The notes: a model not told the origin generated them from the sequence alone. DNA of 57,103 bases from Novosphingobium sp. MD-1 (GCF_001014975.1 NZ_BBXA01000018.1:1-57103); one strand, 5' to 3'; shown: positions 1 through 8,569, counted from the first letter of the stretch. Translations and numbers: made by a program.

Positions 1-93
1 AAATTGCATGCGCGGGCGCGGAAACACCGCGAAGGCCCGCCCAAGGCAGCGGCACATGCTGGCCAGCGGCCGCGCCCGTGCTATGGCGGCGCC

Positions 94-657
94 ATGCTTC
101 GCCCCGATCCATTCCGCAAGCCCCCGCTCTCGCCTGCCGCCCTCCGCATCGGCATCCTCGCCATCGCCGCACTGGCCATTCAGGGATGCGCCGCGCGCGG
201 GCACTATCCCTCGCTGGCCCGCCGGCCCGCCGAAAGCGCCTATGGCACGGGCGCTAGCGCGCCGCAGCCGGCCCCTGCCCCCGCGCCATCGGCCGCCAGC
301 CCCGCGCTGCTCGCCCGCCTGGCCACGCTGCGCGATTCCGCCGCCAAGGCGCACCGCGATTTCGAAGCCCTGCGCCCCGCCGGAGAACGCGCGGCGGCGC
401 AAGCGGCGGGCGCGGCGCCCGGCGCGGAGAACTGGTCGGTAGCGCAGGGCGCGCTGGCAGCGCTCGATTCGGCGCGGTCCAGCCTGCTGCTGCCGCTGGC
501 TGATCTCGACACCCTGCTGGTGGAAGCCACCAAAGCCGCCGTCGACGGCCCCGATGCCGACCTCAAGGCCGTGCGCAAGGTGCGCGACGAAGTGGATGGC
601 TGGCTGGCGGCCGAGAACCGCTCGCTCGATTCGCTGCGCGGCCGCGTGCGCGGATAG
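94..657 (+). CDS. Hypothetical lipoprotein, helical
   Basis: I do not recognise the family. Starting at the ATG at 94 the protein is 187 aa: a basic n-region, a hydrophobic core and a lipobox-like AIQGC, so it is probably a lipoprotein. An Ala/Pro-rich linker follows, then a charged, Ala-rich and probably helical C-terminal half. An upstream in-frame TTG at 4 would add 30 arginine-rich residues in front of the signal peptide, so I prefer 94. The stop abuts the moaE stop (tail to tail, no gap). The function is unknown; a periplasmic or outer-membrane location is inferred from the lipobox only. Confidence 0.6.
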   Translation: MLRPDPFRKPPLSPAALRIGILAIAALAIQGCAARGHYPSLARRPAESAYGTGASAPQPAPAPAPSAASPALLARLATLRDSAAKAHRDFEALRPAGERAAAQAAGAAPGAENWSVAQGALAALDSARSSLLLPLADLDTLLVEATKAAVDGPDADLKAVRKVRDEVDGWLAAENRSLDSLRGRVRG

Positions 658-1098
658 CTACCAGCGCGCCAGGTCGGCGTGGTCCTGCGCGCGCGGTTCG
701 ATCCAGCGCCAGCCGGCGGCGGTCTTCTCGCGCTTCCAGAACCAGCTTTCGCCTTTCAGGTGGTCCATCGCGAAATCGGCGGCGGCGAAAGCATCGCGCC
801 GGTGGCGCGCGGCGGCGGCGACCAGCACGATCGGATCGCCCGGCACCATCAGGCCCACGCGGTGCAGCAACAGCAGCCCCTCCAGCGGCCAGCGCCGTTC
901 GATCGTGACAGCGAGATCGGCCATGCCCGGCTGCGTCATCGGCGGATAGTGCTTCAGTTCGAGCGCTTCCACGCCGCCGTCCCCGCGCACTTGCCCGAGA
1001 AAACTGACGACGCCGCCGGCCTGTGCGTGACGGCCGATGAAGGCGTCCATTTCCGCCGCGGGATCGAACGCCGATTCGCGCAAGACGATCTCGGCCAC
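658..1098 (-). CDS. moaE: Molybdopterin synthase catalytic subunit MoaE
   Basis: Large subunit of molybdopterin synthase. It inserts two sulfurs, carried as MoaD thiocarboxylate, into precursor Z (cPMP) to make molybdopterin. The 146 aa match the usual length. Visible family signatures are LKHYPPMT (about residues 48-55), HRVG at 79-82, ARHRRDAF at 98-104 and the C-terminal DHLKGESWFWKRE, which carries the two conserved lysines (K115 and K122) that line the active site. It is the last gene of moaA-moaD-moaE, starting 1 nt after the moaD stop, so translation is probably coupled. Confidence 0.95.
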   Translation of the reverse strand: MAEIVLRESAFDPAAEMDAFIGRHAQAGGVVSFLGQVRGDGGVEALELKHYPPMTQPGMADLAVTIERRWPLEGLLLLHRVGLMVPGDPIVLVAAAARHRRDAFAAADFAMDHLKGESWFWKREKTAAGWRWIEPRAQDHADLARW

Positions 1099-1099
1099 G

Positions 1100-1339
1100 T
1101 CAGCCGCCCGAAACCGGTGGCAGGAAGGCCAGTTCGTCGCCGTCCGCCAGCGTGACCCCGCCGTGGTCGGTCAGCAGCCGCCCGTTGAGCGCGATCCGCA
1201 CGCGATCGCCCAGCAGCTCCACGGCAAGCGCCTTATCGAGCGTGGCCAGGATGGCCTCGAGCGGGCCGGGCGCGACCGCGCGCTCCGCCGCGCCGGCCAC
1301 GTCTTCCAGACGCCCGAGAAACACCAGCCGCGCCGCCAT
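1100..1339 (-). CDS. moaD: Molybdopterin synthase sulfur carrier MoaD
   Basis: Small ubiquitin-like subunit of molybdopterin synthase, 79 aa. It ends in the obligatory Gly-Gly (PPVSGG), which is adenylated and thiocarboxylated before donating sulfur through MoaE. I chose the ATG at 1339, which begins MAARLVFLGRLED; longer readings of this frame only add arginine-rich shadow sequence overlapping moaA. It begins 2 nt after the moaA stop and ends 1 nt before moaE. The short length, beta-grasp style (ALNGRLLTDHG, then LADGDELAFLPP) and neighbours make the call firm. Confidence 0.93.
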   Translation of the reverse strand: MAARLVFLGRLEDVAGAAERAVAPGPLEAILATLDKALAVELLGDRVRIALNGRLLTDHGGVTLADGDELAFLPPVSGG

Positions 1340-1341
1340 GG

Positions 1342-2358
1342 TCAGCCGCCGGTCATCGACATGTGGCGCGAAAGCGCGGGCGGCGCGCCGGGGCGATCGA
1401 TCACGAAGCCGTGGCGTTCGGGCTTTTCGCCCATCGCGCGCGCCATGGCGACCGCGAGCGCGGCATCGGGATCGTGGGAACGCAGCGCGGCGCGCAGGTC
1501 CACCTTGCCCTCGCCGCCCAGGCACATGAACAGCTGCCCAGTGGCCGTCACCCGCACGCGGTTGCAGCCGTCGCAGAAATTGCCGGTCAGTGGGGTGATG
1601 AAGCCCAGCCGCCCGCCCGTTTCGGCGATATCGACATAGCGCGCCGGGCCGCCGGAGCGCGCCTCGCTCGCCGTCAGGGTCCAGCGCGCGGCCAGATCGC
1701 GGCGCACCGAATCGAGCGGCAGGTAGTGATCGAAGCGGTCTCCCTCGACCTCGCCCAGCGGCATGACCTCGATCAGCGTGAGATCATGGCCCTGCCCGTG
1801 TGCCCAGGCGACGAGATCGGGGATTTCCGCCTCGTTGAGCCCCTTGAGCGCAACGGTGTTGAGCTTGACCCGGAGGCCCGCCGCCTTCGCCGCCGCGATG
1901 CCTTCCAGCACCTGGGGCAGGCTGTCGCGCCGGGCGAGCTTCTCGAACAGTGCGCGATCGCGGGTATCGAGCGAGACGTTGACGCGCCGCACCCCCGCCG
2001 CCGCCAGATCCTCGGCGAATTCCGCCAGCCGCGTGCCGTTGGTGGTGAGTGTCAGCTCCTCCAACCCGTCTCCCAGCTTGCGCCCCAGCGCGCGGACCAG
2101 CTCGATCATGTCGCGCCGCACCAGCGGTTCGCCACCCGTCAGCCGCAGCTTGGTGACGCCGCGCGCGATGAAGGTCAGCGCCAGCCGGTGGAGTTCCTCC
2201 AGCGTCAGCACTTCGGCCCGGGGCAGGAACTCCATCCGCTCCGGCATGCAATAGGCGCAGCGCAGATCGCACCGGTCGGTAACCGACAGCCGGAGGTAGG
2301 TGATCCTCCGCGCGAAGCGGTCAACCAGGGGTGCGGGGAGAGGTGCGGGCGTGCTCAC
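1342..2358 (-). CDS. moaA: GTP 3',8-cyclase MoaA
   Basis: Radical SAM enzyme that, with MoaC, converts GTP into cyclic pyranopterin monophosphate, the first step of molybdenum cofactor synthesis. It has 338 aa. The N-terminal CxxxCxxC is C30, C34 and C37 (CDLRCAYC) and binds the SAM-cleaving 4Fe-4S cluster. LTGGEPL and TTNGTRL are the SAM-binding segments. The second cluster site is the C-terminal [18 protein letters not shown], which binds the cluster that holds GTP. The protein ends in the functional Gly-Gly. Its ATG overlaps the stop of the upstream SDR by 4 nt (ATGA), placing it in one transcript with folB and the SDR. moaC is not in this window. Confidence 0.96.
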   Translation of the reverse strand: MSTPAPLPAPLVDRFARRITYLRLSVTDRCDLRCAYCMPERMEFLPRAEVLTLEELHRLALTFIARGVTKLRLTGGEPLVRRDMIELVRALGRKLGDGLEELTLTTNGTRLAEFAEDLAAAGVRRVNVSLDTRDRALFEKLARRDSLPQVLEGIAAAKAAGLRVKLNTVALKGLNEAEIPDLVAWAHGQGHDLTLIEVMPLGEVEGDRFDHYLPLDSVRRDLAARWTLTASEARSGGPARYVDIAETGGRLGFITPLTGNFCDGCNRVRVTATGQLFMCLGGEGKVDLRAALRSHDPDAALAVAMARAMGEKPERHGFVIDRPGAPPALSRHMSMTGG

Positions 2359-3131
2359 TTTTCCAAGTATACGAAATCACGCGGATAAGATTCAAGGTTC
2401 GCGCCGGCATCGACGAAAATAGTCTGTCCGGTGACCGAGGAGGCGGTCGCCAGGTAGTGGACCGCGTCGGCGATCTCGTCGGCGCCGGGCAGGCGGCGCA
2501 GCGGCATGATCTCTTCCAGCCGGCGCCACTGTTCGGCATCGTAATCCTGCGTGGGCAGGATCAGGCCCGGCGCCACGCCGTTCACGCGCACGCGCGGCGC
2601 CAGCGAACGCGCCAGCGTGCGCACCGATGCGTGCAGCGCCTGCTTCGACAGCGTGTAGCTGAGCTGATCGGGCACGGGGTTCACCACGCGCTGGTCGAGG
2701 ATGTTGACCACCGAGCCATCGCCTTCCCCCAGCGCCTCGACAAAGGCGCGGGTCAGCAGCATCGGCGCGAACAGGTTGACGCGGAAATGATGCTCCAGCG
2801 CGGAAGGCGTCATCGTCGCGATGGTGTCGTCGTGGAACACCGAGGCCGAATTGACCAGCAGACGCGGCGCGCGCCCGGCCTGTTCGCGCAAGTCCGCCAG
2901 CAGCCGTTCCGCGCAGGCCGGATCGTCGAGATCGCCCGCCAGCGGCACCACGCGGGCGCCGATCCATTCGAGCTGGGCGGCAAATTCCGTGTCGAACGAG
3001 CCGGCGTGGTGCGCGTGGAGCGCCAGGTCCCACCCCGCAGATGCCAGCTTGCGCGCGATGGCGGCGCCGATCCTGCGCCAGCCGCCGGTGACCAGCGCAA
3101 GCGGTCTTGGCGCTGGTCCGTCCTCGCTCAA
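2355..3131 (-). CDS. SDR oxidoreductase, FolM/pteridine-reductase-like
   Basis: NADPH-dependent short-chain dehydrogenase of 258 aa from a TTG start at 3131 that overlaps the folB stop (TTGA). The open frame extends upstream, but that part is shadow of folB. The cofactor motif is TGGWRRIG; the Arg-Arg is typical of pteridine-reductase and FolM-type SDRs, which bind NADPH. NSASVF follows the NNAG position. The catalytic part reads ILDQRV, then YTLSK (Tyr and Lys of YxxxK), then RVNGVAPG. A neighbouring folB and moaA support a pterin substrate: reduction of dihydromonapterin or of dihydrofolate. Exact substrate unproven; a generic SDR is the alternative. Confidence 0.8.
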   Translation of the reverse strand: MSEDGPAPRPLALVTGGWRRIGAAIARKLASAGWDLALHAHHAGSFDTEFAAQLEWIGARVVPLAGDLDDPACAERLLADLREQAGRAPRLLVNSASVFHDDTIATMTPSALEHHFRVNLFAPMLLTRAFVEALGEGDGSVVNILDQRVVNPVPDQLSYTLSKQALHASVRTLARSLAPRVRVNGVAPGLILPTQDYDAEQWRRLEEIMPLRRLPGADEIADAVHYLATASSVTGQTIFVDAGANLESYPRDFVYLEK

Positions 3132-3502
3132 CCGCGCCGCTCGCGCGTGAGCGTGATGCCGATTTCCTCGCCGTTCTCGCTGATCGCCAGCTTGACGATC
3201 TTCACCGCGATCCGCTCGATCCGCGTATCCTGCAGGAACAGCGTTTCGCAGATGTGGTCGGCCACCGCCTCGATGAGCTTGAAATGGACGTCTTTGGGCA
3301 GCCCGTCCGAGGCGGCGAACTTGAGGTCCATGTAGTTCTTGCTCGCCGATAGCGGGCAATCGGGCGAATAGCCGTCGCGCGGCGTCAGCCAGGCCTGGAT
3401 GGAGATGCGCAGCGGCTGCGGCCGCCCGGTCTCCTCCGAGTAGATCCCGGTGAGCACGTCGGTTTCGATGTTGGCGACTTCGAGGATGAGGCTGTCAGAC
3501 AC
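3128..3502 (-). CDS. folB: Dihydroneopterin aldolase FolB
   Basis: Folate pathway aldolase that converts 7,8-dihydroneopterin to 6-hydroxymethyl-7,8-dihydropterin and glycolaldehyde; active as an octamer in characterised relatives. The 124 aa fit the family. The N-terminal strand LILEVANIETDVLTGIYSEE carries the substrate-side Glu, the middle holds LIEAVADHICETLF, and VKIVKLAI supplies the conserved catalytic Lys. It is the first gene of folB-SDR-moaA-moaD-moaE. Tetrahydropterin chemistry and Moco chemistry share GTP-derived pterins, but no direct link between the two halves of the operon is shown by sequence. Confidence 0.9.
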   Translation of the reverse strand: MSDSLILEVANIETDVLTGIYSEETGRPQPLRISIQAWLTPRDGYSPDCPLSASKNYMDLKFAASDGLPKDVHFKLIEAVADHICETLFLQDTRIERIAVKIVKLAISENGEEIGITLTRERRG

Positions 3503-3578
3503 GGCGCGGCATTTGGCAGCGCGCGCGGGAAAAGTCCACCGTTACGCGCTGGCGGCCCCTGGCAGTGTTACGCCGCTT

Positions 3579-3660
3579 CGTCATTGGGAGCGTAGCGAAG
3601 CAATCCAGAGTCCCGCGTGCCGCTCTGGATTGCTGCGGGGCTTTGCCCCTCGCAATGACG
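3579..3660. repeat. Imperfect palindromic intergenic repeat
   Basis: An 82-bp element lies between folB and the methyltransferase. The outer arms CGTCATTG and CAATGACG are perfect complements, and the inner arms CAATCCAGAG (3601-3610) and CTCTGGATTG (3623-3632) form a hairpin. In the six frames it gives peptides like ERSEAIQ and FAPRND, a fingerprint I associate with a family of dispersed palindromic repeats common in sphingomonad and other alphaproteobacterial genomes. No second copy of this type is in the window. Confidence 0.7.
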
Positions 3661-3697
3661 ATGGAGAACGGTGCCGTCCAGATCAGGCCGGCCTCGG

Positions 3698-4591
3698 TTA
3701 CGCGCCTTGCGGGTTCCACCGCGCGAAGATCGCGGTCGGCAGCAGGCGTCCGTCGTCGCCATCCTCGCGAATCGCGAGGTCGCCGTGTTCGATCGTGCCG
3801 GGCAGATCGGCCAGCGCTTCGGCCAGCAGGCCGGCGATGGCGAGCGAGGACATCCGCACCGCATAGACCGTCAGGAACAGGAAGCGGCTTTCGGCATCGA
3901 GCAGGTGCCGGCAATCGGCGATCAGGCCCGGCAGGTTCTCTTCCAGCCGCCAGACCTCGCCATCCGGCCCCCGGCCGAACTTGGGCGGATCGAGGATGAT
4001 CCCGTCGTAGCGCCGCCCGCGCCGCACTTCGCGCGCGGCGAACTTGGCGGCATCGTCGACGATCCAGCGCACCGGCCGCTCGGCCATGCCCGAAAGCGCG
4101 GCATTGGCGCGCGCCTGCGCGACCGACTTCTTCGAGGCATCGACGTGCGTGACCGGCCCGAACGCCGACAGGGACAGCGTGCCCACGCCGGTATAGCCGA
4201 ACAGATTGAGCGTGGAGGCGTCGGACTTGCCTTCCAGCCGGTCCCCCATCCAATCCCACACCGGGGCCATATCGGGGAAGAAGCCAAGATGGCGGAACGG
4301 CGTGCAGGAGGCGGTGAAGCGCACTTCGCCCCGCGTCAGGTCCCAGCCTTCGCGCGGCACCGGCCGGTCGAACATCCAGCGCCCGCCGCCGTCCTCGTCG
4401 GAACCGGGGACGAACTCCCCGTCCGCCGTCCAGTCGGCCTGGCGCGGCGTCCACAGCGCCTGCGGTTCGGGCCGGATGAAGCGGTAACGCCCATAGCGTT
4501 CCAGCTTGCGCCCGTGTCCGCTGTCAACCAGCCCGAAATCGGGCCAGCCCTGCCCGATCATCAGGCGGGGCGCGGAATCGAGCCGGGCCAT
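3698..4591 (-). CDS. Class I SAM methyltransferase, RlmI/RlmK-like
   Basis: SAM-dependent methyltransferase of 297 aa. Motif I is LNLFGYTGVGTL (about 128-139), the acidic SAM ribose position is HVDASKKSV, and the catalytic-type motif is LDPPKFGRG (about 200). DPPKF is characteristic of the RlmI/RlmK group of 23S rRNA cytosine or guanine methyltransferases, so an rRNA or other RNA base is the likely target. The N-terminal PUA domain of RlmI is not obvious and the protein is shorter, so the exact position modified is open. It starts 18 nt after thrC with a GGGA ribosome-binding site and probably ends the cta-thrC transcript. Confidence 0.8.
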   Translation of the reverse strand: MARLDSAPRLMIGQGWPDFGLVDSGHGRKLERYGRYRFIRPEPQALWTPRQADWTADGEFVPGSDEDGGGRWMFDRPVPREGWDLTRGEVRFTASCTPFRHLGFFPDMAPVWDWMGDRLEGKSDASTLNLFGYTGVGTLSLSAFGPVTHVDASKKSVAQARANAALSGMAERPVRWIVDDAAKFAAREVRRGRRYDGIILDPPKFGRGPDGEVWRLEENLPGLIADCRHLLDAESRFLFLTVYAVRMSSLAIAGLLAEALADLPGTIEHGDLAIREDGDDGRLLPTAIFARWNPQGA

Positions 4592-4609
4592 GCGCTTTCC
4601 CGCGTCCCG

Positions 4610-6031
4610 TCAGCCGTGGCGCGGCGTGGCGCGTTCGGCGATCCACGCGGCGACGGCATCGTAATCGCCCGGCAGGTGCGCGCAGGATTCCTCGCGCTCG
4701 AACAGGTCGCCCATCCGCGTCGGCAGCGCGGGGCGGACGCCCGTGGCGCGCTCCACCGCATCGCGGAATTTGGCCGGATGCGCGGTCGCCAGCGTCACCA
4801 CGGGAACCCCGGCGGGGATACCCTGCGCCGTGCGCGCACCGTGCAGGCCGATCGCGGTGTGCGGATCGAGCACTTCACCCGTCGCCTCGTGCGCCCAGCG
4901 CATCGCATGGGCCATGTCGTTGGCGTCGGCGCGGGCGCTGGTGAACAGCGCGGCGATGCTTTCGCGCTGGGTGTTGGTCAGCTGCATCGCCTTCGTCGCT
5001 TCAAAGCCCTTCATCTGCGCGGCCAGCGCGGCGCCATCGCGCCCGGCGGCATCGAACAGCAGGCGTTCGAAGTTCGACGAAACCTGGATGTCCATGGAAG
5101 GGGCGGCGGTGGGCGTAACGGTGCTGGCCGAATAGTCCCCGCTCGACAGCGCGCGGTGCAGGATGTCGTTGACGTTGGTGGCGACGATCAGCCGCTCGAT
5201 CGGCAGGCCCATCTTCGCCGCGACATAACCGGCGAAGACATCGCCAAAATTGCCGGTCGGCACGCTGAAGGCCACCTTGCGCTGCGGCGCGCCAAGCTGG
5301 AGCGCGGCGGCGAAGTAGTACACCACCTGCGCCATCAGGCGCGCCCAGTTGATCGAATTGACCGCGCTGATCGCGAAGCGGCCGGTCATCGCGGCATCGT
5401 TGAACATGCGCTTCACCATCGCCTGCGCATCGTCGAAGCTGCCGTCGATGGCGATGTTGTAGACGTTCGGCGCCAGCACCGTGGTCATCTGCCGGCGCTG
5501 CACGTCGCTGACCCGGCCGTGCGGGTGCAGCATGAAGATATCGACCCCGGCGCGACCCGCCACCGCGTCGATCGCGGCGGAACCGGTATCGCCCGAGGTG
5601 GCGCCGACGATGGTGATATGTTGATCGCCGCCATCGGCCTTCGGGCGGCTGAGGAACTCCTCGAACAGCAGCCCCAGCAGTTGCAGCGCCACGTCCTTGA
5701 ACGCCAGCGTGGGGCCATGGAACAGTTCCAGCACCCACTGCTTTTCATCGAGTTGCTTGAGCGGCGTGACCGCGACATGGGCAAAACGGCCATAGGCCTG
5801 CCGGCACAGCTCCAACAGCCGCTCCGGCGTCAGGCAATCGCCGACGAAGGGCTGCATCACCCGCGCCGCCAGTTCGGCATAGGGCAGCCCGGCCATGGCG
5901 GCGATGTCCGCCTCGGTGAAGGTCGGCCAGGTTTCCGGCACGTAAAGCCCGCCATCGGACGCGAGGCCCGCCAGGGTAGCGCCCTGGAAGTCGAGCGCGG
6001 GCGCGTTGCCGCGCGTGCTGATGTACTTCAT
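4610..6031 (-). CDS. thrC: Threonine synthase
   Basis: PLP enzyme that converts O-phosphohomoserine to threonine, the last step of Thr synthesis. 473 aa from the ATG at 6031, chosen because MKYISTRGNAP is the canonical N-terminus and AAGGA lies just upstream; longer readings run back through SURF1. The PLP lysine is K112 in HGPTLAFKDVALQ, and the phosphate loop is GATSGDTGSAA. The length suits the long bacterial/fungal class. It follows SURF1 by 35 nt, a coupling of oxidase assembly genes to thrC that I recall from other Sphingomonadales. Confidence 0.96.
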   Translation of the reverse strand: MKYISTRGNAPALDFQGATLAGLASDGGLYVPETWPTFTEADIAAMAGLPYAELAARVMQPFVGDCLTPERLLELCRQAYGRFAHVAVTPLKQLDEKQWVLELFHGPTLAFKDVALQLLGLLFEEFLSRPKADGGDQHITIVGATSGDTGSAAIDAVAGRAGVDIFMLHPHGRVSDVQRRQMTTVLAPNVYNIAIDGSFDDAQAMVKRMFNDAAMTGRFAISAVNSINWARLMAQVVYYFAAALQLGAPQRKVAFSVPTGNFGDVFAGYVAAKMGLPIERLIVATNVNDILHRALSSGDYSASTVTPTAAPSMDIQVSSNFERLLFDAAGRDGAALAAQMKGFEATKAMQLTNTQRESIAALFTSARADANDMAHAMRWAHEATGEVLDPHTAIGLHGARTAQGIPAGVPVVTLATAHPAKFRDAVERATGVRPALPTRMGDLFEREESCAHLPGDYDAVAAWIAERATPRHG

Positions 6032-6066
6032 GGCAGAATCCTTACATGCCCCGGCTTGCGGCGCGG

Positions 6067-6660
6067 TTAGCCGCGCCGGCCCGGCCCGGCAAGCCGCTTC
6101 GCAAGCGCAAGGGCATAGATTACCGCCGCGACCGTGGCGAAAAGGAACCACTGCACGGCATAGGCCAGGTGATTGTTGGGAATGTCGCGCGGGTCCGGAC
6201 GGGCCAGCGGCGCCAGCCTGGCCTGCGGCGGATCGGCGATCAGGCGCGCGCTGTGCCCCGCGCCGGAGGCAACGATGCCGCTGACCTTGCCGCCCGTCCA
6301 CGATACCGGCGCTGGTTGCAACGCCCACCCCAGCGCGACATCGACCTGCCCGCCGCCGTCGATGCGGCAGGTGGCAACTTGCGCCACGCCCTGATCCCCC
6401 CGCGCGCTGCGGCCGGCGATGGCGGTGGTGGCCAGCACCTGGTCACACCACACCGTGCTGCGGCGATACAGCGCGGCTTCGATCGCCTGCGGATCGCGCG
6501 GCCATGGCACCTCGGCGCTATCCACGCGCACCGCGGCGTAGCGCGCGATCAGCGCTTCCTTCCACGCCCGGCGCTGCAATTGCCACACGCCCAGCCCGAT
6601 CATCGTGGCGACCGCCGCCAGCACGACCAGCGTGGGCACGATGGGGATGCGGCGGATCAT
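6067..6660 (-). CDS. SURF1 family cytochrome oxidase assembly protein
   Basis: Inner-membrane assembly factor for aa3 cytochrome oxidase, linked in the family to heme a insertion into subunit I. The 197 aa have two transmembrane segments: residues 8-28, followed by GVWQLQRRAWK, and about 168-188 in IPNNHLAYAVQWFLFA, the family's C-terminal signature. It is at the short end for SURF1, mostly through a compact periplasmic loop. Its ATG overlaps the DUF983 stop by 4 nt (ATGA), so it is translationally coupled to that gene and part of the ctaB-ctaG-ctaE transcript. Confidence 0.9.
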   Translation of the reverse strand: MIRRIPIVPTLVVLAAVATMIGLGVWQLQRRAWKEALIARYAAVRVDSAEVPWPRDPQAIEAALYRRSTVWCDQVLATTAIAGRSARGDQGVAQVATCRIDGGGQVDVALGWALQPAPVSWTGGKVSGIVASGAGHSARLIADPPQARLAPLARPDPRDIPNNHLAYAVQWFLFATVAAVIYALALAKRLAGPGRRG

Positions 6661-7031
6661 GCGCCGCCCTCCCGGCGCAAGCGGCGCACCAGCCGCGCCG
6701 CCTTGGCCACGCGCAGCGCCAGCGTGACCACGCCGGCCGCCAGCAGGGGCCAGACCAGCGCCAGCACCCAGACCGGAAAGCGCACCATATCGTCCAGCCG
6801 CAGCGCCACCAGGATCAGCAGCACCGTGACCGGCAGCATCACCGGGTAGAGCTGGCGCCCCTGCAGTTCATGGCTGGCGAAATCCTGCCCGCAGGCGCGG
6901 CAGCGCGGCGCGAACGTCGCCGGCCCGGCAAACAGCGTGCGCGCGCCACAGCGGGGGCAGGATGCGGAAAGGGCAGCCCGGAGAATTCCGGACTGCCCTT
7001 TCGATTCCGCCTGATCGGCCGGATGCGGCAT
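6657..7031 (-). CDS. DUF983 membrane protein of the cta cluster
   Basis: A 124-aa DUF983 protein starting at ATG 7031, which shares one base with the ctaE stop (TGATG). It has two CxxC knuckles, CPRCG (about 25-29) and CRACG (about 43-47), a probable zinc- or metal-binding pair, followed by two hydrophobic helices and a basic tail. DUF983 genes sit between ctaE and SURF1 in many alphaproteobacteria, which suggests a role in oxidase assembly or metal delivery; no biochemical function is established to my knowledge. Codons for residues 10-21 lie in a perfect hairpin (see 6967-7002). Confidence 0.85.
   Translation of the reverse strand: MPHPADQAESKGQSGILRAALSASCPRCGARTLFAGPATFAPRCRACGQDFASHELQGRQLYPVMLPVTVLLILVALRLDDMVRFPVWVLALVWPLLAAGVVTLALRVAKAARLVRRLRREGGA
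6967..7002 (-). terminator. Hairpin inside the DUF983 start, possible attenuator
   Basis: A nearly perfect stem: GAAAGGGCAG (6967-6976) pairs with CTGCCCTTTC (6993-7002), and an inner CCGG/CCGG closes over a 6-nt loop. It begins 29 nt after the ctaE stop in the transcribed direction and is followed by only three T residues, so termination would be weak. It lies wholly inside DUF983 coding sequence. It may be an attenuator or an RNA 3'-end stabiliser for ctaE; it may also be incidental. Confidence 0.45.
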
Positions 7032-7855
7032 CAGTGGGTCGGGTAACCCCAACCGCCCCAGACGTAGATCGCGACGAACAGGAACAGCCACACCACGTCG
7101 ACGAAGTGCCAGTACCACGCGGCGGCTTCGAAGCCGAAGTGCTGGCGAGGGGTGAAATCGCCCTTGTAGGCGCGCACCTGGCAGACGATCAGGAAGATCG
7201 TGCCGACGATGACGTGGAAGCCGTGGAACCCGGTGGCCATGTAGAAGGCCGAACCATAGGTGTTCTTGCCGAAGGCGAACGGCGCGTGCGCGTATTCGTA
7301 AGCCTGGATCGAGCTGAACAGCAGGCCCAGCAGGATCGTGGCCCACAGGCCCTTCTTCAGGCCATCGCGATCACCGTGGATCAGCGCGTGGTGGCCCCAG
7401 GTGAGCGTGCAGCCCGAGCACAGCAGGATCAGCGTGTTCAGCAGCGGCAGATCGAACGGGTCCATCACCGCCTCGATCGCCTTGGGCGGCCACTGGCCAC
7501 CGATCACGTCGACGTTGATGGTCGACGGGAACAGCGAGAAATCGAAGAAGGCCCAGAACCAGCCGACGAAGAACATCACTTCCGAAGCGATGAACAGGAT
7601 CATGCCGTAGCGCTGGTGCAGCTGCACCACCGGGGTGTGATCGCCCGCGTGCGCTTCCTTGATGACCTTGCCCCACCACGAGAACATCGTGAGGAGAACG
7701 CCCAGGAGGCCCAGCAGCATCACCGCCTTGCCACCGGGCAGGCTGTGCATGAAAAGCACGCCGCCGCTGGTCATGGTCAGCGCCGAAAGCGCGCCGGTGA
7801 GCGGCCAGATATCCGGCGGCAGAATATGGTAATCGTGGTTCTTAGCGCCAGCCAT
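7031..7855 (-). CDS. ctaE: Cytochrome c oxidase subunit III
   Basis: Subunit III of the aa3-type oxidase in the inner membrane; it has no redox centre but stabilises subunit I and proton uptake. 274 aa with seven predicted helices, starting MAGAKNHDYHILPPDIWPL. Recognisable segments include EVMFFVGWFWAFFDFSLFP, TLTWGHHALI and TGFHGFHVIVGTIFL near the C-terminus. A gap of 132 nt separates it from ctaG, enough for a promoter of its own. The DUF983 gene begins on its stop codon. Confidence 0.96.
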   Translation of the reverse strand: MAGAKNHDYHILPPDIWPLTGALSALTMTSGGVLFMHSLPGGKAVMLLGLLGVLLTMFSWWGKVIKEAHAGDHTPVVQLHQRYGMILFIASEVMFFVGWFWAFFDFSLFPSTINVDVIGGQWPPKAIEAVMDPFDLPLLNTLILLCSGCTLTWGHHALIHGDRDGLKKGLWATILLGLLFSSIQAYEYAHAPFAFGKNTYGSAFYMATGFHGFHVIVGTIFLIVCQVRAYKGDFTPRQHFGFEAAAWYWHFVDVVWLFLFVAIYVWGGWGYPTH

Positions 7856-7987
7856 GATGGTCTGATTCCCCCAAATTTCTCATGGCATCCGGACATGATC
7901 CAGACGCAACTCAATTTCGGCCTTTATCGCCAGCGAACGGCGCGGTCCAGTGGCTTTCGGCCCCTTTCCCGACTTAGCGCCACCACC

Positions 7988-8569
7988 CTACTTCGCCGCC
8001 GGCACGGGCGCAGTCCCGGCCGCCTCGTGGAAGGTGTAGCTCAGCGTGATTTCGCCGATATCCTTGGCGTTGGCATCGTCCAGCATCGCCGGATCGACGT
8101 AGTAGATCACCGGCATCCGCACTTCCTGCCCCGGCTCCAGCCGCTGTTCGTTGAAGCAGAAGCACTGGATCTTGTGGAAATAGGCGCCGGTCTGTTCGGG
8201 CGTGACGTTGAACGTGGCACGCCCGATGATCGGGTGGGCGGAAGTGTTCTTCGCGATGAAGAACGCCATCTTGCGTTCGCCGATGCGCCCGTCCTGCGTC
8301 ACCTGTTCCGGCCGGAACTGCCAGGGCATGCCGCTGGCCACGTTGGCATCGAAGCGCACGCGGACGGGCCGCGCGGTGACCTTGACCGAATCGGCCTGCG
8401 CGGCGGTGGAGCGCTGCGTGGTGCCGTTGAAACCGGTCGCCTGGCAGAACAGGCGGTAGAGCGGGACCGAGGCATAGCCCAGCCCCAGCATCGCCAGCGC
8501 CCCGCCCGCCGCGATCAGCGCGACCTTGCGGTTGCTGCCGCGGCCTTGCGTCGCGGTGGCCACGCTCAC
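7988..8569 (-). CDS. ctaG: Cytochrome c oxidase assembly protein CtaG (Cox11)
   Basis: Copper chaperone that delivers copper to CuB of subunit I. 193 aa from a GTG at 8569 that overlaps the stop of the preceding small gene (GTGA); an in-frame GTG at 8563 is an alternative. A single N-terminal membrane anchor (about 16-34) precedes a periplasmic Ig-like domain. The copper motif is CFCF (C136 and C138), and C42 just after the helix (LFCQATG) is also typical. All required cysteines are present, so it should be active. Longer upstream readings are shadow sequence. Confidence 0.93.
   Translation of the reverse strand: MSVATATQGRGSNRKVALIAAGGALAMLGLGYASVPLYRLFCQATGFNGTTQRSTAAQADSVKVTARPVRVRFDANVASGMPWQFRPEQVTQDGRIGERKMAFFIAKNTSAHPIIGRATFNVTPEQTGAYFHKIQCFCFNEQRLEPGQEVRMPVIYYVDPAMLDDANAKDIGEITLSYTFHEAAGTAPVPAAK

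Noticed and set aside
3671..6070. 799-codon plus-strand open frame opposite the methyltransferase and thrC
   Set aside because: It is antisense to well-conserved genes, rich in Arg, His and Gln, and has no recognisable domain; a GC-rich shadow frame.
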